This document shows, one piece after another, positions 47,501-59,000 of a stretch of DNA of 64,000 bases. Under the pieces are notes generated by a model, which was not told the DNA's origin, made no database searches, and saw only the letters and a list, made by a program, of their open reading frames with translations. The translations under genes and the position numbers were made by a program. The stretch comes from Mytilus trossulus (Eukaryota > Mollusca > Bivalvia > Mytilida > Mytilidae), in NCBI RefSeq assembly GCF_036588685.1, contig NC_086379.1, positions 75,981,727-76,045,726 of the forward strand, given 5' to 3'. Within the stretch, counting starts at the first letter, position 1. Each line of letters starts with the position of its first letter.

Positions 47501-49379
47501 TGAAATTATCCCTCTATAGAGGGGTATTTCTGTTTGCACTGGATTTAAAGCAAATTAGGACAGAATGGCATTTTCTAATTATATTGGCTATAATCTCTAG
47601 CAGTAGGTGCATCAACATATGCACTTTACTAAAAATTGGGATAACCCGTTTTCTGCTAAAGTGACAAAACTGGAAATCTATTGTATACCTATCTGAACAC
47701 CTGATCAACATCAAAAGGAATAGTTGACCTTTAAATTTCATGTTAAATCTAACAATAGAAATTCTGTTCAGTGAGGCATAAGTGAGTAGAATTTACCTGA
47801 TCATCACAGCTTTCAATCATGGTGAACAATAGATTTTATATTTAGTCAGATAAGCAGCAAACTGGGCATGTGCATATTAAACTAAGTACATCAATTGGTG
47901 CATCAACTGTTGCAGGTTACTGCCATAATAAGTAGAGAATGCCATTCTGCCCTGTTTTGATGTAAATCCAGTCTAAACAAAAATACCCCTCTATAGAGGG
48001 ATAATTTATAATTTTATCCCTCTATAGAAGGTTTATCCCTCTTTACAGGTATAATCACCATAGAGAGGGTTTGTTCCCAACCTGTTAAATGGACAGGAAA
48101 ATATCCACTTTGATATGGGACAAGCTCTGACAAACTAGTTCCACTGTTGCACAGTTTGTCTGGCAAAACTCTGGTTGCAATCTCAGCTCACACTACATGT
48201 ACTTGTATTGTAATATATACAACTATAGTCGCCGTCATGTAAAATTGGCACCATGATTTAAAATTTTCTAAAATATCGACCGCGTTTACTCGAGATCATG
48301 TTTTTCAATTAGCGGGATAAAAATCCAATCCAAATATATACTACTGTCCTACCTTTTATTGTGTTTGCACTGTATAATCCTGACCTTCACATTTTTCAAG
48401 ATTGTTTTCATTGTAAAACAGCCATCTTGGTTTCTATGAGGATCCCTTACTACATAATATTCGTTACTCTCCAGGTAATATCATTGTCATTGATGATACG
48501 ATTTCCCGCGCTTTTTACATAGAGATGACGCACAGCTCCGAGAGACACAAGAAAATTGAGAGCATGTTGACTCCACGGCAACACTTCCGGTAATAACAAT
48601 GTCGGATTCCACCATACAAAATAATCCTGGATTTTGTGAAGGTCAGGATTATACTGTGTAAACACAATAAAAGGTAGGACAGTAGTATATATTTGGATTG
48701 GATTTTTATCCCGCTAATTGAAAAACATGATCTTGAGTAAACGCGGTCGATATTTTAGAAAATTTTGACAAAAATCATGGTGCCAATTTTACGTGACGGC
48801 GACTATAAAACTCGGTACTTTGCGTTGTGTTACTTGTAAATGCTCAAAATCTATATCTAAGGCGCCCATACAAAGGTACAAAGTCATGTCATAAACATAA
48901 GACGTAAATACGGGAAACATAACGTTAACGTTTGCATTATATTCTCAACAGCACTACTGAGTACTGTCAGTGTCACTACATAAATTTGTATGTACAATGT
49001 AGCACCTGCTGTTGCATTATTCCTAAGAATTAGCATGCTTCAAGCTCTTATGATTATATTAGGTTGTATACTGTCAATGTTTAGTTCTTTTCATATTTCT
49101 GTATCTGTTAAATTCGTTCAGTAAATCAATTTTCAAAACAAATTTTTCCATATGGGTCAAACCGGCCTACTGATGAGTACTGTCTACGTTTGCATTCGAT
49201 GATGATTGCAATTCATTTTTGCAGTCTTTGTGAGACGTATCTACTCTTTGCATTATATTTTTACCTTCAAATGTTAATTTTTGACTAACAGGTACTTCTT
49301 GGGTACCTAATTCATCAACATTTTCTCCTGTCATGCTTTCTGTTCCAGCTGCCATTTCTGAAACGTGAAACGTTGGCAT
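35342..49379 (-). CDS. SRP68: SRP68, signal recognition particle 68 kDa subunit
   Basis: Complete in 12 coding exons with consistent phase, 602 residues from the chosen start (human SRP68 is 627). SRP68 binds the S domain of SRP RNA through its N-terminal TPR-like domain and pairs with SRP72 through its C-terminal part; the particle carries ribosomes making secretory proteins to the ER. Matching motifs run from end to end: QQQHGLRHGDFQRYRGYCSR, AERAWYYAMQLKSEANTE, IYEKLASAFTED, SPNIRYCAYNIGDESAI, PQDLVRLYDIIIQ, and near the end PCRPLFFDLALNHVDFPS, then GLTGMVKG. Possible starts are 49436, 49379 and 49355 (MAAG, like the human protein); the human N-terminus is poorly conserved, so the choice is open. 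The introns carry many mobile elements. One exon (44732-44927) has its 5' end triplicated. Confidence 0.95.
36158..36286 (-). CDS. SRP68: SRP68 exon 11
   Basis: Acceptor at 36287-36288, donor at 36156-36157. Residues about 483-525 (EISSIEELVNRVNGEKYSCH, then LDLETVAEPVADISLIKKK). Corresponds to the human VQELITQVRSEKCSLQAA region. Confidence 0.85.
36555..37545 (+). repeat. Dispersed mussel repeat (GGTCAAACTCTGACCGG type), second fuller copy
   Basis: Parallel to 32645-33423: GCAGCTGGATATGACTGCAG at the start, GTTTGAGCCATAACCCCCAA in the middle, and TTTGCGGTCGTATAAAA at the end. Lies in the SRP68 intron between exons 10 and 11. Confidence 0.6.
37910..38042 (-). CDS. SRP68: SRP68 exon 10
   Basis: Acceptor at 38043-38044, donor at 37908-37909. 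Encodes SYYIAQSFLAAKKWTETIAL, then YERVLKHASQALK; matches human FFIAQSYVLVKKWSEALVLY. Confidence 0.9.
38760..38848 (-). CDS. SRP68: SRP68 exon 9
   Basis: Acceptor at 38849-38850, donor at 38758-38759. Encodes NLNEIPNLQGVETDLSEETA, then SYKAFR. The human counterpart is the NLVELLQLPG region. Confidence 0.85.
39903..40124 (-). CDS. SRP68: SRP68 exon 8
   Basis: Acceptor at 40125-40126, donor at 39901-39902. Contains QHYLHSYLMYIRLSKTVDRN and PQDLVRLYDIIIQ, close to human YLHSYLTYIKLS and PQDLIRLYDIILQ. Confidence 0.95.
40505..40744 (-). CDS. SRP68: SRP68 exon 7
   Basis: Acceptor at 40745-40746, donor at 40503-40504. Contains QTREKQTATLSEVTWLGRSV and PVRVFLLN, like human QTRAKQAATMSEVEWRGRTV and VRIFLLG. 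Confidence 0.95.
41247..41433 (-). CDS. SRP68: SRP68 exon 6
   Basis: Acceptor at 41434-41435, donor at 41245-41246. Contains IYEKLASAFTED, SPNIRYCAYNIGDESAIAEL and EMRRKGGEDQL. This is the best-conserved block of the gene. Confidence 0.97.
41556..41900 (+). repeat. Partial copy of the GAACCATGAAAATGAGGTCAAGG repeat
   Basis: Two units with TGAACCATGAAAATGAGGTC and ACCAAATATAGTTGAC text, the same family as 43075-43890. A short piece is also at 37690-37760. Lies in the SRP68 intron between exons 5 and 6. Confidence 0.55.
43075..43890 (+). mobile_element. Non-autonomous element with about 145-bp tandem core and 3' hairpin
   Basis: Four to five units of CTGAACCATGAAAATGAGGT, then TACACCAAATATAG, recur between 43080 and 43720. 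The 3' end is AACGCCACCGCCGCCGGATC followed by a long hairpin: GTCGAGC (43853-43859), CTGCAACT/AGTTGCAG in the middle, GCTCGAC (43881-43887), then AA. False open frames on the minus strand come from the repeat. Confidence 0.6.
44035..44160 (-). mobile_element. tRNA-derived SINE, second copy
   Basis: Read on the minus strand it shares GGCCTCAGTG, CCAGTCAACACTGAGGTTGT and the B-box GGTTGTGAGTT with the copy at 32415-32617. It is more diverged. Ends about 25 bases from SRP68 exon 5. Confidence 0.6.
44187..44269 (-). CDS. SRP68: SRP68 exon 5
   Basis: Acceptor at 44270-44271, donor at 44185-44186. Encodes AYLSWIQAGMYFEQEVWDKA, then MKLYTQAK. Human has AYLSGMLRFEHQEWKAA. Confidence 0.9.
44732..44927 (-). 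CDS. SRP68: SRP68 exon 4
   Basis: Acceptor at 44928-44929, donor at 44730-44731. Contains AERAWYYAMQLKSEANTE, KIKKAVTYAEELAELCKS and DAQTQLESQ, nearly identical in pattern to human SRP68. The first 80 or so bases of this exon, with its acceptor, are also present in two intact upstream copies (see the 202-bp array). Confidence 0.95.
44847..45452. repeat. 202-bp array containing the SRP68 exon 4 splice acceptor
   Basis: Three units (44847-45048, 45049-45250, 45251-45452), each holding the same acceptor and the first part of exon 4 followed by intron text. Units 1 and 2 are almost identical; the third is more diverged at its far end. In units 2 and 3 the exon piece lacks a donor and runs into intron text. 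Confidence 0.9.
45505..45618 (-). CDS. SRP68: SRP68 exon 3
   Basis: Acceptor at 45619-45620, donor at 45503-45504. Encodes GYCSRRIRRLRKSLHFPQGN, a basic RNA-binding stretch (human GYCSRRQRRLRKTLNFKMGN). Confidence 0.95.
46155..46221 (-). CDS. SRP68: SRP68 exon 2
   Basis: Acceptor at 46222-46223, donor at 46153-46154. Encodes LQIVKEAQQQHGLRHGDFQR, matching human LQIIKESQQQHGLRHGDFQR almost residue for residue. Confidence 0.97.
46500..46590 (-). mobile_element. tRNA-like SINE copy
   Basis: On the minus strand a B-box-like GGTCACAGGTTTGAGTCC and an upstream TGCTCAGTCTGTTAACA give a tRNA-like head. No target duplication was identified. Confidence 0.4.
47426..48097. mobile_element. Foldback element of about 670 bp in SRP68 intron 1
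   Basis: Left arm AACAGGTTGGGAACAAACCC is matched by the inverse right arm. Pairing continues inwards for roughly 200 bases, including GATTATACCTGTA, several TCCCTCTATAGAGGG palindromes and GAATGGCATT. No coding sequence. Confidence 0.65.
48224..48807. mobile_element. Foldback element of about 584 bp in SRP68 intron 1
   Basis: Arms of about 170 bp start TATAGTCGCCGTCA and pair closely (CGACCGCGTTTACTCGAG, CAATTAGCGGGATAAAAATC, CTACCTTTTATTGTGTTT). The loop holds 48400-48620. TA flanks are possible. Confidence 0.7.
49265..49379 (-). CDS. SRP68: SRP68 exon 1 (coding start)
   Basis: Donor at 49263-49264. From MPTFHVSEMAAG it runs to VPVSQKLTFE, which joins exon 2 to give LTFEVLQIVKE, the counterpart of human LSLEILQIIKE. 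An in-frame ATG also lies upstream at 49436 and another at 49355; the open frame begins after a stop near 49485. No TATA box is evident. Confidence 0.8.
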
Positions 49380-50414
49380 CTTCCGGTTTGATGAGACTAC
49401 TAAAAACCTATGAGTTGATCCCGAACTCGTAACCATTGACCCATTAGGATTTTGGTTGTATTCACTACTGTGTGTTAAATCTTATATCCATTTATTTATG
49501 TAAAGCAAATAAAAATATTGGACAATATTAAATAATTCCAAAAAATATTTTTTAATATTTTAGAAAAAAACAACGTTTTGTTTAAAATAGAATCACACAA
49601 AGTTCAATCTAGGAACATTATATTATACATGTTCCTGGTGCAAAAAGTTTGAAATACAGCCTAGATCCAATAAGAAATTCATGAATCACTAGGGATTTTT
49701 TTATGTCAAAAAGATATAGTTTTTTTTATTTAATTTGATGGAGCAAATAACGTGACAAAATCAAACAACAAATATGTGTGATAAACAGTTTTTTTTTTTT
49801 AATTTCCACATTCAGCTGATGTAAGTACAGCTTATTCCTTTCAATTATTTCTTTCAATATGTAGCAAAAAAATATTATGAGGCAAAGATTTAAAAAAAAA
49901 AAAAGGAGCTCCTGAAATTTTTCACAAGCTCGATACATTGTATTTTGAATTGAGGATTTCAAATGATCATAAAGGACCTCTGAAAGTATTTCAAAACATC
50001 CAGAATTTTTATTTCTGGAACTTTTGAATTCCATATTAGTACAAAATTTGGTCAACATTGCTTCATATAAAAAAGGTATTTAATATTGATGGAACTTCTC
50101 ATTTCAATTTCAGGATATACTTAAATAATTATTGTGGTAAACAATACCTTATTTCAGAACCTCAACAATTACATTTAAGGATATCTGAAATCCAATTGTG
50201 AAGGTCGTGAAATAAGTTCTTACAAAAAATATTGTTAACCTTTGTTCATTATTGTTGTGCTACAATTCTTTATTTTTTTTCCCTATCTCCTTTTTAATGG
50301 TAATAAAGACAATTTCTTTTTGGTGATTCATATTGTGTGTTCCTTAAATATGCATCAACTGATGTTCAACTGATTCACATCAAATGAGAAGTGTTGAGAT
50401 TTAAAAACTAGACT

Positions 50415-51103
50415 CTATAGAGCCTGTATGGCTCACCTTGGCATATTAAACAAAGGACACAGATGGATTCATGACAAAATTGTGTTTTGGTGATGGTGAT
50501 CTGTTGGTAGATATTGGCCCACCTCTGTGACGCCATATTACTTTACTGAACATTCTTGCTGTAAACAATATATCTATCTATCACTTTGCCCAGTAGTTAC
50601 AGAGAAAAACATTTTGAAAAAAATTACGAAAATTTACAAAATTTATGAAAATTGTTAAAAATTGACTATAAAGGGCAGTAACTCCTTAGGGGTCAACTGA
50701 TCATTTTGGTCATGTTGACTTATTTGTAGGTCTTACTTTGCTGTACATTATTACTGTTAACAGTTTATCTCTATCTATAAAAATATTGGAGATAACCGAA
50801 AACGGCAAAATTTCCTTAAAATTACCAGTTCAGGGGCAGCAACCCAACAACAGGTTGTCCCATTCATCTGAAAATTTCAGCTCGGATAGATCTTGACTTG
50901 ATAAACAATTTTATCCCATGTCAGATTTTTTTAACTAGATACCCTAATGATGATTGTGGCCAAGTTGGGTTATATTTGGCTCAGTAGTTTCAGAGTAGAA
51001 GATTTTTGTAAAAGTTAACAGACAATGAAGACGGCGGACAACAGACGCCAAACGCCAAGTGATGAGAAAAGCTCACTTGGCCCTTTGGGCCATGTGAGCT
51101 CAA
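50415..51103 (+). mobile_element. Non-autonomous element with terminal hairpin (GGCCCTTTGGGCC)
   Basis: Starts near AGAGCCTGTATGGCTCACCT. Contains two parallel blocks (GGTCAACTGATCATTTTGGT and similar). Ends with a strong hairpin AGCTCACTTGGCCCTTTGGG (51070-51089), then CCATGTGAGCT. A GAAGACGGCGGACAACAGAC tail precedes the hairpin. Lies between WDR45B and SRP68. Confidence 0.6.
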
Positions 51104-51684
51104 AAATAGTTTAACTTTAACAAATGTCTGTCAAAAGTTAGGAATGTTGACAGAGTATGTCCTCAGTTATATTGTATTAAATCCCAAAACAATCTTCATT
51201 GTGTGCAATAGTTACTGCCATATTGTATAAGACACTTGGCTATTGTTGAAGACTGTATGTTGACCTCTAGATGTCTTTTGTTTTTCTTTACCTCTCATTG
51301 ATGTACATTTATACACAAATTACCAAAAATCTTCTTTTATTATTTATACAAATGAATTTCTTTGTAGTTTATTCTCAAGCCTCAACTACAGAGTTACTGG
51401 AATTTTCATATTTCTAATTTCTTTTTTTTATTTGTCTGCAATCAAAATCAATTAGGTTTCCTTTAAAATGTAATGTGTAAAGGGACATCAATGCATTATT
51501 GCTGACAGTATTGATTCAAATTGATGAAGTGGTTATAGTGATCTCTGGTAGGGTTAAACATAAACTTTTGTGACATCATCACTCCTAATCATACTGTCAT
51601 TGAAAATATCAGAGGATCTTTCTAACATATTTTTCAAGTTGAGCTAAAATAAAAATTGCTTTGCAGCTTCAAGAAAGACTAAAA

Positions 51685-51950
51685 ACAAGAATGTGTCCAT
51701 AGTACACAGATGGCCCACTCACACAATCATTTTCTATGTTCAGTAGAACCTGAATTTGGGATCAAAACTCTAATTTGGTATTTAAATTCTAAAGATTATT
51801 TCATAGGGAACATTTGTACTAAGCTTTTAGTTGATGGGACTTCAACTTCATAAAAAACTGTGACCTGAGTGGGACAGCTGGACAGCCAGATGGACAAACA
51901 AACGGAAACACAGACCAAAAGGGCATAAAAATTGGCCAACCACAATATAA
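51685..51950 (+). repeat. Shorter copy of the TGTCCATNGTACACAGATG repeat
   Basis: AACAAGAATGTGTCCATAGT at the start, GGACTTCAACTTCATAAAAA in the middle, then GGACAGCCAGATGGACAAAC and AAAGGGCATAAAAA. Same family as 15711-16390. Confidence 0.55.
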
Positions 51951-51999
51951 AATTTCCTTGAGCCATTTTTTCCCCACCTGAAATAGAAAGAATGAAATG

Positions 52000-54900
52000 A
52001 GATTATTCCATAATCTCTCTGCTACATTATTTCTGATAGATTTGCTATAATTTGATTCAGAAATTTAAGAAAAGATTTAAAAAAAAGTTTAAAGACTAGC
52101 AACTGACTTCATGCAAAATCAATAGCCCATACTAAACTTGTACACAAAACAAACAAAAAAACCGACAGTAAACATTATAATTATGCTTTATTTTTCTCTT
52201 CAGTTACATGACTTTTTTTACTGACTGCAGCACTACATCACATGACAATTTCGTATATATACATATATATTGCAACACATGGTTAAGAAACTAATCAATG
52301 TTGGCAGTTATATGGAACACAACACTTGAAGTCCACTGATTTTATTCACATATTGGTTAATTTTTATCTGTAAATTTTTTTTAGCCTGAATGACAATAAC
52401 TATCTATACTAAATTCTTAATTTGGATATGCAAATCATACAATCACTAGTTCTTGTCAATTGATTAGGTCTACAAAATGTTTAGTATGAGACAATTAATC
52501 TTATAAAGGAAGATAGACTAAACTAAGACCTATACTTTAGACTTCTGTGGGCATTTGTTGGATTTGGTAGTATGTATGTCAATCTTTGTCCTCTTTAGAG
52601 CAAAAATCGAGCAAAAAAACCTAAACATTTACAGTATTACCTGTACAAACATTTGTGGCTCAATTAATCCAGAGAGATTTTTTTTATTTTCAACATTGCC
52701 AATTTCTTTAAAATATTCAAAAGCATTATTATGAATCAAATACTGAATTTTTTTTTTACAATTCTTCCTTTTCCTTTTCAACTTCAAAGTAATTATTTCA
52801 TTTTGTTTTTATCAATATTCCTAATTATTACTTCTCATAAAATATCAATCAAATTAAGACATTAAATTATATGTACATAGAATTATAAATACTCTTGCCA
52901 TCTATCAATTAATTTTTTCAAACCTCTTCAGTCTTCGCAATAAACTTTTGACTTCATAGGCCCAAAGTTAAATTTACTATAATTTCAGTTAGAATCTATT
53001 GGCCCGTATACCTGATTTTTACAAGCCAGACATCAATTTTTCTAGCCTTGGTAGGTGGGCCTGTGGTTCAATGTGAAGACAGTCTCTTGTTATATTTATT
53101 TAGAACAAAAGATTTGCAGTTCAGAAGTTTTAAGGACATTCTATTGATACAGTCAGAATTATCTCCCCTTCTATTAACAGTAAGAGTTGGACATAAAAAA
53201 TATCATGACTTACAGATTTTACACTGAAAATACTAGGTTATTTAATGATCTGGTGGGTCAATAAAAATAAAGGGCAGCTTGATAAACTCCTAAATGTGAC
53301 CTTGTAAAATCAGGTCATCGAATAGGTATGTGTTTCACACAACCAGACGATTTTTGGGTCTAATAAAATATGAATTTAAATATAACAATAAACTAAAAGC
53401 ACTTTTTAAATTACTTTAAATACTCTTAAGAAAATAACTGAAAGACCAAGCACATATCTATTTGTATTATTGTAACAGCATCTTAATTATAAATTAAGCT
53501 GAGAACTGAACAAATTTTACAAAATAATTTGACTTATGTACTTTGTTAATAACAAATTAAATCAATACCTATATATACACATCAACATCAATATTCATAT
53601 ACACAGTTGTCATTTGTTCATGGAGGTACATGATAAAAACATTGAATACCTAAACAATATTCTTTTTAGACACATTGCACATTTGGTAATTAAATGTGTT
53701 AGATACAAATTTCCACACTGTCTTTCCAACTTGCATACAACATAAATATGTGCTTATGATTTTAAATATATAGTTCTTGACAAAAAATATGATTTATATG
53801 TACATGTATCAAATACATTGTCCACCGTTCAAATTCAGTAGCTCAAAAATAAATTTTCTTCTACCATTCTTCACAAAAAAGAAGGATCAATTTACAATCA
53901 GTTGTGTTGGACCATGGTATTGTATGTCCTTAAAACAATATTTTTTACTGGCAGCAATATCTTATATCATTCAATATCATTTAATTAAAAACAAAATTGA
54001 GCCACAAAAGGTGTTATAAGGAATGCTCACTATATTTGTGAGTCCAAAATTCCAGCAAAAATAACCAAAACCTTTGTTTTTTCCTAATTAGATATAGGAA
54101 GATGTGGTGTGAGTGCCAATGAGACAACTATCCATCCAAAACACATAGAAAGGAATTCCTCTTACATCAAAACTGCATTGAATTTGATTTTTTATTATTG
54201 TTAATTATCAAATGAAAGCTACTGATTTTGAAATACATATAATTGAGTATTTTCCAGGTCTCCTTAAAAGTTTAACAGGCTTACTTTTTTTCTCACAAAA
54301 TTCTCTGTTGAAATACAGTACTTTAATCATATTATAATATATATATTTTTTTATAAGTACATAATAGATATATGAATTTACAGCACATTCAAAACAATTC
54401 AAATGGGCGTGGAACTTTTTGTATTAGCACAATGTATATTGATCTCTGTACACAATCCGATGTGGATAAAGTTCCAATAAACAGATATGTTTGACCAAAA
54501 ACTATGGCATCAACTTGTAGTTGTTCTCGGAAAAAATAGAGTTTAGGCTTTCTTTACAAACCTAGATTGTCAACTCCAACAATAAAAAATTATTGACTAA
54601 AATGACACAAACATTGTTTATAACTATTAACAATGCATATCACTCATATGATAAAAACATAAATAGGGCCACAACTGCTTTCATCCTTGTCAACTTTGAC
54701 TCATATAAGAAAATCAAAAAAACTTATGACGAAAAATTATCATGAAATGATCACCACTTACAAAGTGTTTTTACTTGTAAAGAATATTTATGAAATGAGA
54801 GTCACTGATCTTAAAACTGAATCTTATAATGTTTTATCTTTTTTCAATATCATAACTGTAACAAATATCCAAAAAGCACCCCATGAGAATAACCCACAGC

Positions 54901-55963
54901 ACAGTCACAGTACAATCAAACTATGGTTTTGATAACACAGGTTTCACTGTATGTGGAAACATGCTTTATAATCAATACTGCAGTTCCATGCAGGAAGACA
55001 TGTCACAGGTCAAGTTGCTTTGCATTATATACTTTAATAAAACAAATTTGTAATTCATGAATTGATAAACAAACTTAAAACATTGAACCACTGATATCTT
55101 TATGGGAAAAAACTTTGGACAACACTTGAAACAATAAACTTTATGTATGGCCTTACATTGTTTACAACCAATTCTAATATGGAATGTTGATATTCTATAT
55201 CAAACTAAACACACACATACAACTTCAACAAAAATGACCAATCACTACATGTGTATATGCAAATGAAAAAAAAAAGAACAATATATTGTTTCAACCTCCA
55301 AAAAGTTTGATATAATTCAGGTTTGTATTACCTTCAATTATTCAGACAAGGAACCACACATAAAGTTAGTTTGTAAGAAGCAGCTATGTCAAAGTCACTG
55401 ACAATCTTTTTTTACATTCAATAAATTGATTAAATATCAATACAGTCAAACCTATTTTAAGCAATCACTCATAAGAATACAAAAAGGAATTCTCCGAGAG
55501 GTAACTTCATTAGAATTCTGTATGTATATATTTACAGTAAATACATTTACAATTAAAATTTGTTTTTGTAGTCCTTTACTCCCTCAGTCAACCTCTTTAT
55601 CTGTACAAACAAAAAATACCTTGCCATTTGCTATAGCATTCTGTATCCAATTTCATGGGCTGTTGGAAATTACTGTTATTATGATGGAACACATGAACTT
55701 AATGCATTTGAAAGGTGGTCCATGAATTTCTTTTTTTTAATGAAGAGAAAATATTTGTCTGTATCTCAAATGTTTTTTTCAGTTAAATATGACCTATGAA
55801 TTAAAGTAAAAGTTTCAGCAGGTTTGACTGTACTAATTGAACCAAAAATTTAATTTTGACAATGTTGACAATGATGGTACTCATTGGTTGAGAAACAGTA
55901 GTTTAATATGTAACAAAAGCATCATTATAATCATCCGTTGGTCATTTAAAATGTCAAGAAAAA
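52000..55963 (-). other. Likely WDR45B 3' untranslated and flanking region
   Basis: About 4 kb, strongly AT-rich, with almost no repeat modules apart from a short GAGTGCCAATGAGACAACTA near 54110. Its low repeat content directly downstream of the WDR45B stop is compatible with a long 3' UTR. I cannot fix the poly(A) site. Confidence 0.3.
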
Positions 55964-56070
55964 TCATGATCTATCATCTGTCATCTCTAAGAACTGGGCG
56001 TATACATCTCTAGTACACTCCCCCTTCTGGTTGAACACAAATTTGTAATAGCTTCCATCAGCACACACAA
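55964..56070 (-). CDS. WDR45B: WDR45B last exon
   Basis: Acceptor at 56071-56072, stop TGA at 55964-55966. Encodes [20 protein letters not shown], then [13 protein letters not shown], nearly the same as the human C-terminus. Confidence 0.95.
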
Positions 56071-59000
56071 CTGAAAAATAAAACATAAATATCATTTGAT
56101 TTCTTTCCTGTATAGAGTACACATTTATTCTTACTTATAGATGCATTACTATTCAAAGTTCTATTATTCTGTGGATTTCCATGGCTTAAATGTGGTTAAG
56201 GAAGTGTCGATTTTACTCTAATGACACAGTTACCTAACATCACAACACTTGCATAAACAAAATCAATACTATTTATATTTTTGTTTGCTCAGAATCCCAA
56301 AAGCAAATATGACTTATAACAATCATCTGATTTCTAAAGTTGAAAAATAGGTATGAACAATTGAAATCATTGAAAATATTTGATATCCTTAACTCTTTTA
56401 AACAGCAGGCAGGAAAGTGGTGCTCAATTAAAAAAAATCTCAAACATTATTACATGTACATTTTTTATAAAGCAGAAGCCAAAGAATGAATGTATACAAG
56501 GAGAAAAAATAAACCCATAAGTCCATAAAATCTGCATTAAAAGTCAAACAAACAAATATTAAAATCAACACTAACACAATTACACAAATGGTTGTTAGCC
56601 TTTCATTCATCAAATGCAACTGAGCTGGAGTACCAGTAATAGCCTTCAACTTGTACACTATTATATATGACAGTTGATATAAACTTACCTATCACAGAAT
56701 TAGAATGCAGCTGAGCTTGGGTAATAGCCTTCAACTTGTACACTATTATATATGACAGTTGATATAAACTTACCTATCACAGAATTAGAATGCAGCTGAG
56801 CTTGGGTAATAGCCTTCAACTTGTACACTATTATATATGACAGTTGATATAAACTTACCTATCACAGAATTAGAATGCAGCTGAGCTTGGGTAATAGCCT
56901 TCAACTTGTACACTATTATATATGACAGTTGATATAAACTTACCTATCACAGAATTAGAATGCAGCTGAGCTTGGGTAATAGCCTTCAACTTGTACACTA
57001 TTATATATGACAGTTGATATAAACTTACCTATCACAGAATTAGAATGCAGCTGAGCTTGGGTAATAGCCTTCAACTTATACACTATTATATATGACAGTT
57101 GATATAAACTTACCTATCACAGAATTAGAATGCAGCTGAGCTTGGGTAATAGCCTTCAACTTGTACACTATTATATATGACAGTTGATATAAACTTACCT
57201 ATCACAGAATTAGAATGCAGCTGAGCTTGGGTAATAGCCTTCAACTTGTACACTATTATATATGACAGTTGATATAAACTTACCTATCACAGAATTAGAA
57301 TCTGCACCAAAGGCACAAAGACATCTAGCACCACCAGGAACTTGGAACTTGGAAAAACTCCATGTTGAGCTAAAATACTTCGGTAGGAAACTAGCAGACC
57401 CAATACTGCAATAGAAATATAGAGTAAAGCTAAGCACAGATACATGAGATATACTCCCCTTTGCTTGATTCATTAAACCTTTTTAAATATTAGAGATTCA
57501 GGTGGGGTTTTTTTTCTTCCACTGTGTTGGATGATTGTTTTGCATTTTAAAATAAATTTATACATTTGATCAAGTTAATAGTAATTAAAGTAGGTGACCA
57601 TGGTGAATGAATGCAATATTTTTTACTGTAAAATAAGGACATCATGACGAGGGTAAGAAATTCTGGTTTGCAACGACAGACTTGTAAGATCCCTCTCAGT
57701 TCTTAAATATAAAGAGAGTCAAACTCACTTTAAACTTTGTCAATTTAGATTTATTTTTAGAGTTCATTAGTCATAAGGCCAAAATTAATCTAAGAATCAC
57801 TTTTAACTACTTAAAAGTCTACAACTCAACATCGATAAAAAACTAAAGTTATGAAAATCCAACTTAACCTTCATTTAGTAACAAGAAACAGTATATCTAA
57901 ATTTGGAAAGATTTTGTGATAGCATTTTCAAGTTATTGCATAGGCCATCTTGCCACTGTACATCAACGAAATAATTCACCAATGTTTTCTTTTGAAATAC
58001 GGTTAAAAATTCAATTGGCTTTAAAATTTGAGGTCCATGTTAACAACACCTGTCAGGTGCAGAATGTACATGTTATGAATTCACATACAGTATCATATTC
58101 TGAGGATTCAATTCACTGAAATCAATCAGTTTTTTTCTAAATATATAAAAAATATATTTGCATATTTAATTCTACCTACCCTAATTGTTTATTTCGTTTA
58201 GGATCTTCTGTAGAAAATATATGGACTGTTCCATGATCGCTAGCTACACAAAGCAAACTGGAATCTTGATTGAAATTTATACTGAAATATATATATAAGA
58301 GAATGATACTTAGATTAAAAGAGGCGGAACCTTTAATGAGCATGACAAACCATTGAATAAAACCAGTGGGTAAAAATGTTAGAAAAATTGTTTGCATAAT
58401 TTTAATCATACATATATTTACTCTTAAAATGAGGTGGACAAGAAACACTGATGCACCATATGTAATAGTCCTTCCTTAGTAAAGCACATCATTGTAAAAT
58501 TGAAATAAATTGGGATTGTGTCCATGGGACACAAATGATGCCCCACTTGAAAATCATATAAAGTTATAAAGGCAAATAACTGAAGAACAGTAAAAGTGAC
58601 CCTACCCAAATTTGTACTTGACCTCAGTTTTGTGGTAATAAGTATTGTGTATAAGATTCGTAAAATTTGGTTTATGCAAACTTTTAATTTAGAGAATGGA
58701 AAGGAATAATTCTGCAATTTTCCATTTGTAAAGGGGCATAACTCTAGAAAATTAAGTGAAAGCCCCAAAATTCAAACTTGATCTGTATTTTGTGGTAATA
58801 AGCATTTTGTACAAGTTTCATAGCATTTGGTTGTGGCCAACAAAAGTTAGAAAAAGAAAACGAAAAAATTCAGCATTTTTTTCATTTGAAATGGAGCACA
58901 ACTCTAGAATGGTTAAAGTGATGCCCACAAATTCATACTTGATCTGTATTTGGTGGTAATATGCATTTGTGTATAAGTTTCATAAAATTTGGTAGAGGCA

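Noticed and set aside
49726..50058. 110-codon minus-strand frame upstream of SRP68
   Set aside because: AT-rich composition with K/F/L-rich text, no family likeness and no splice links to SRP68.
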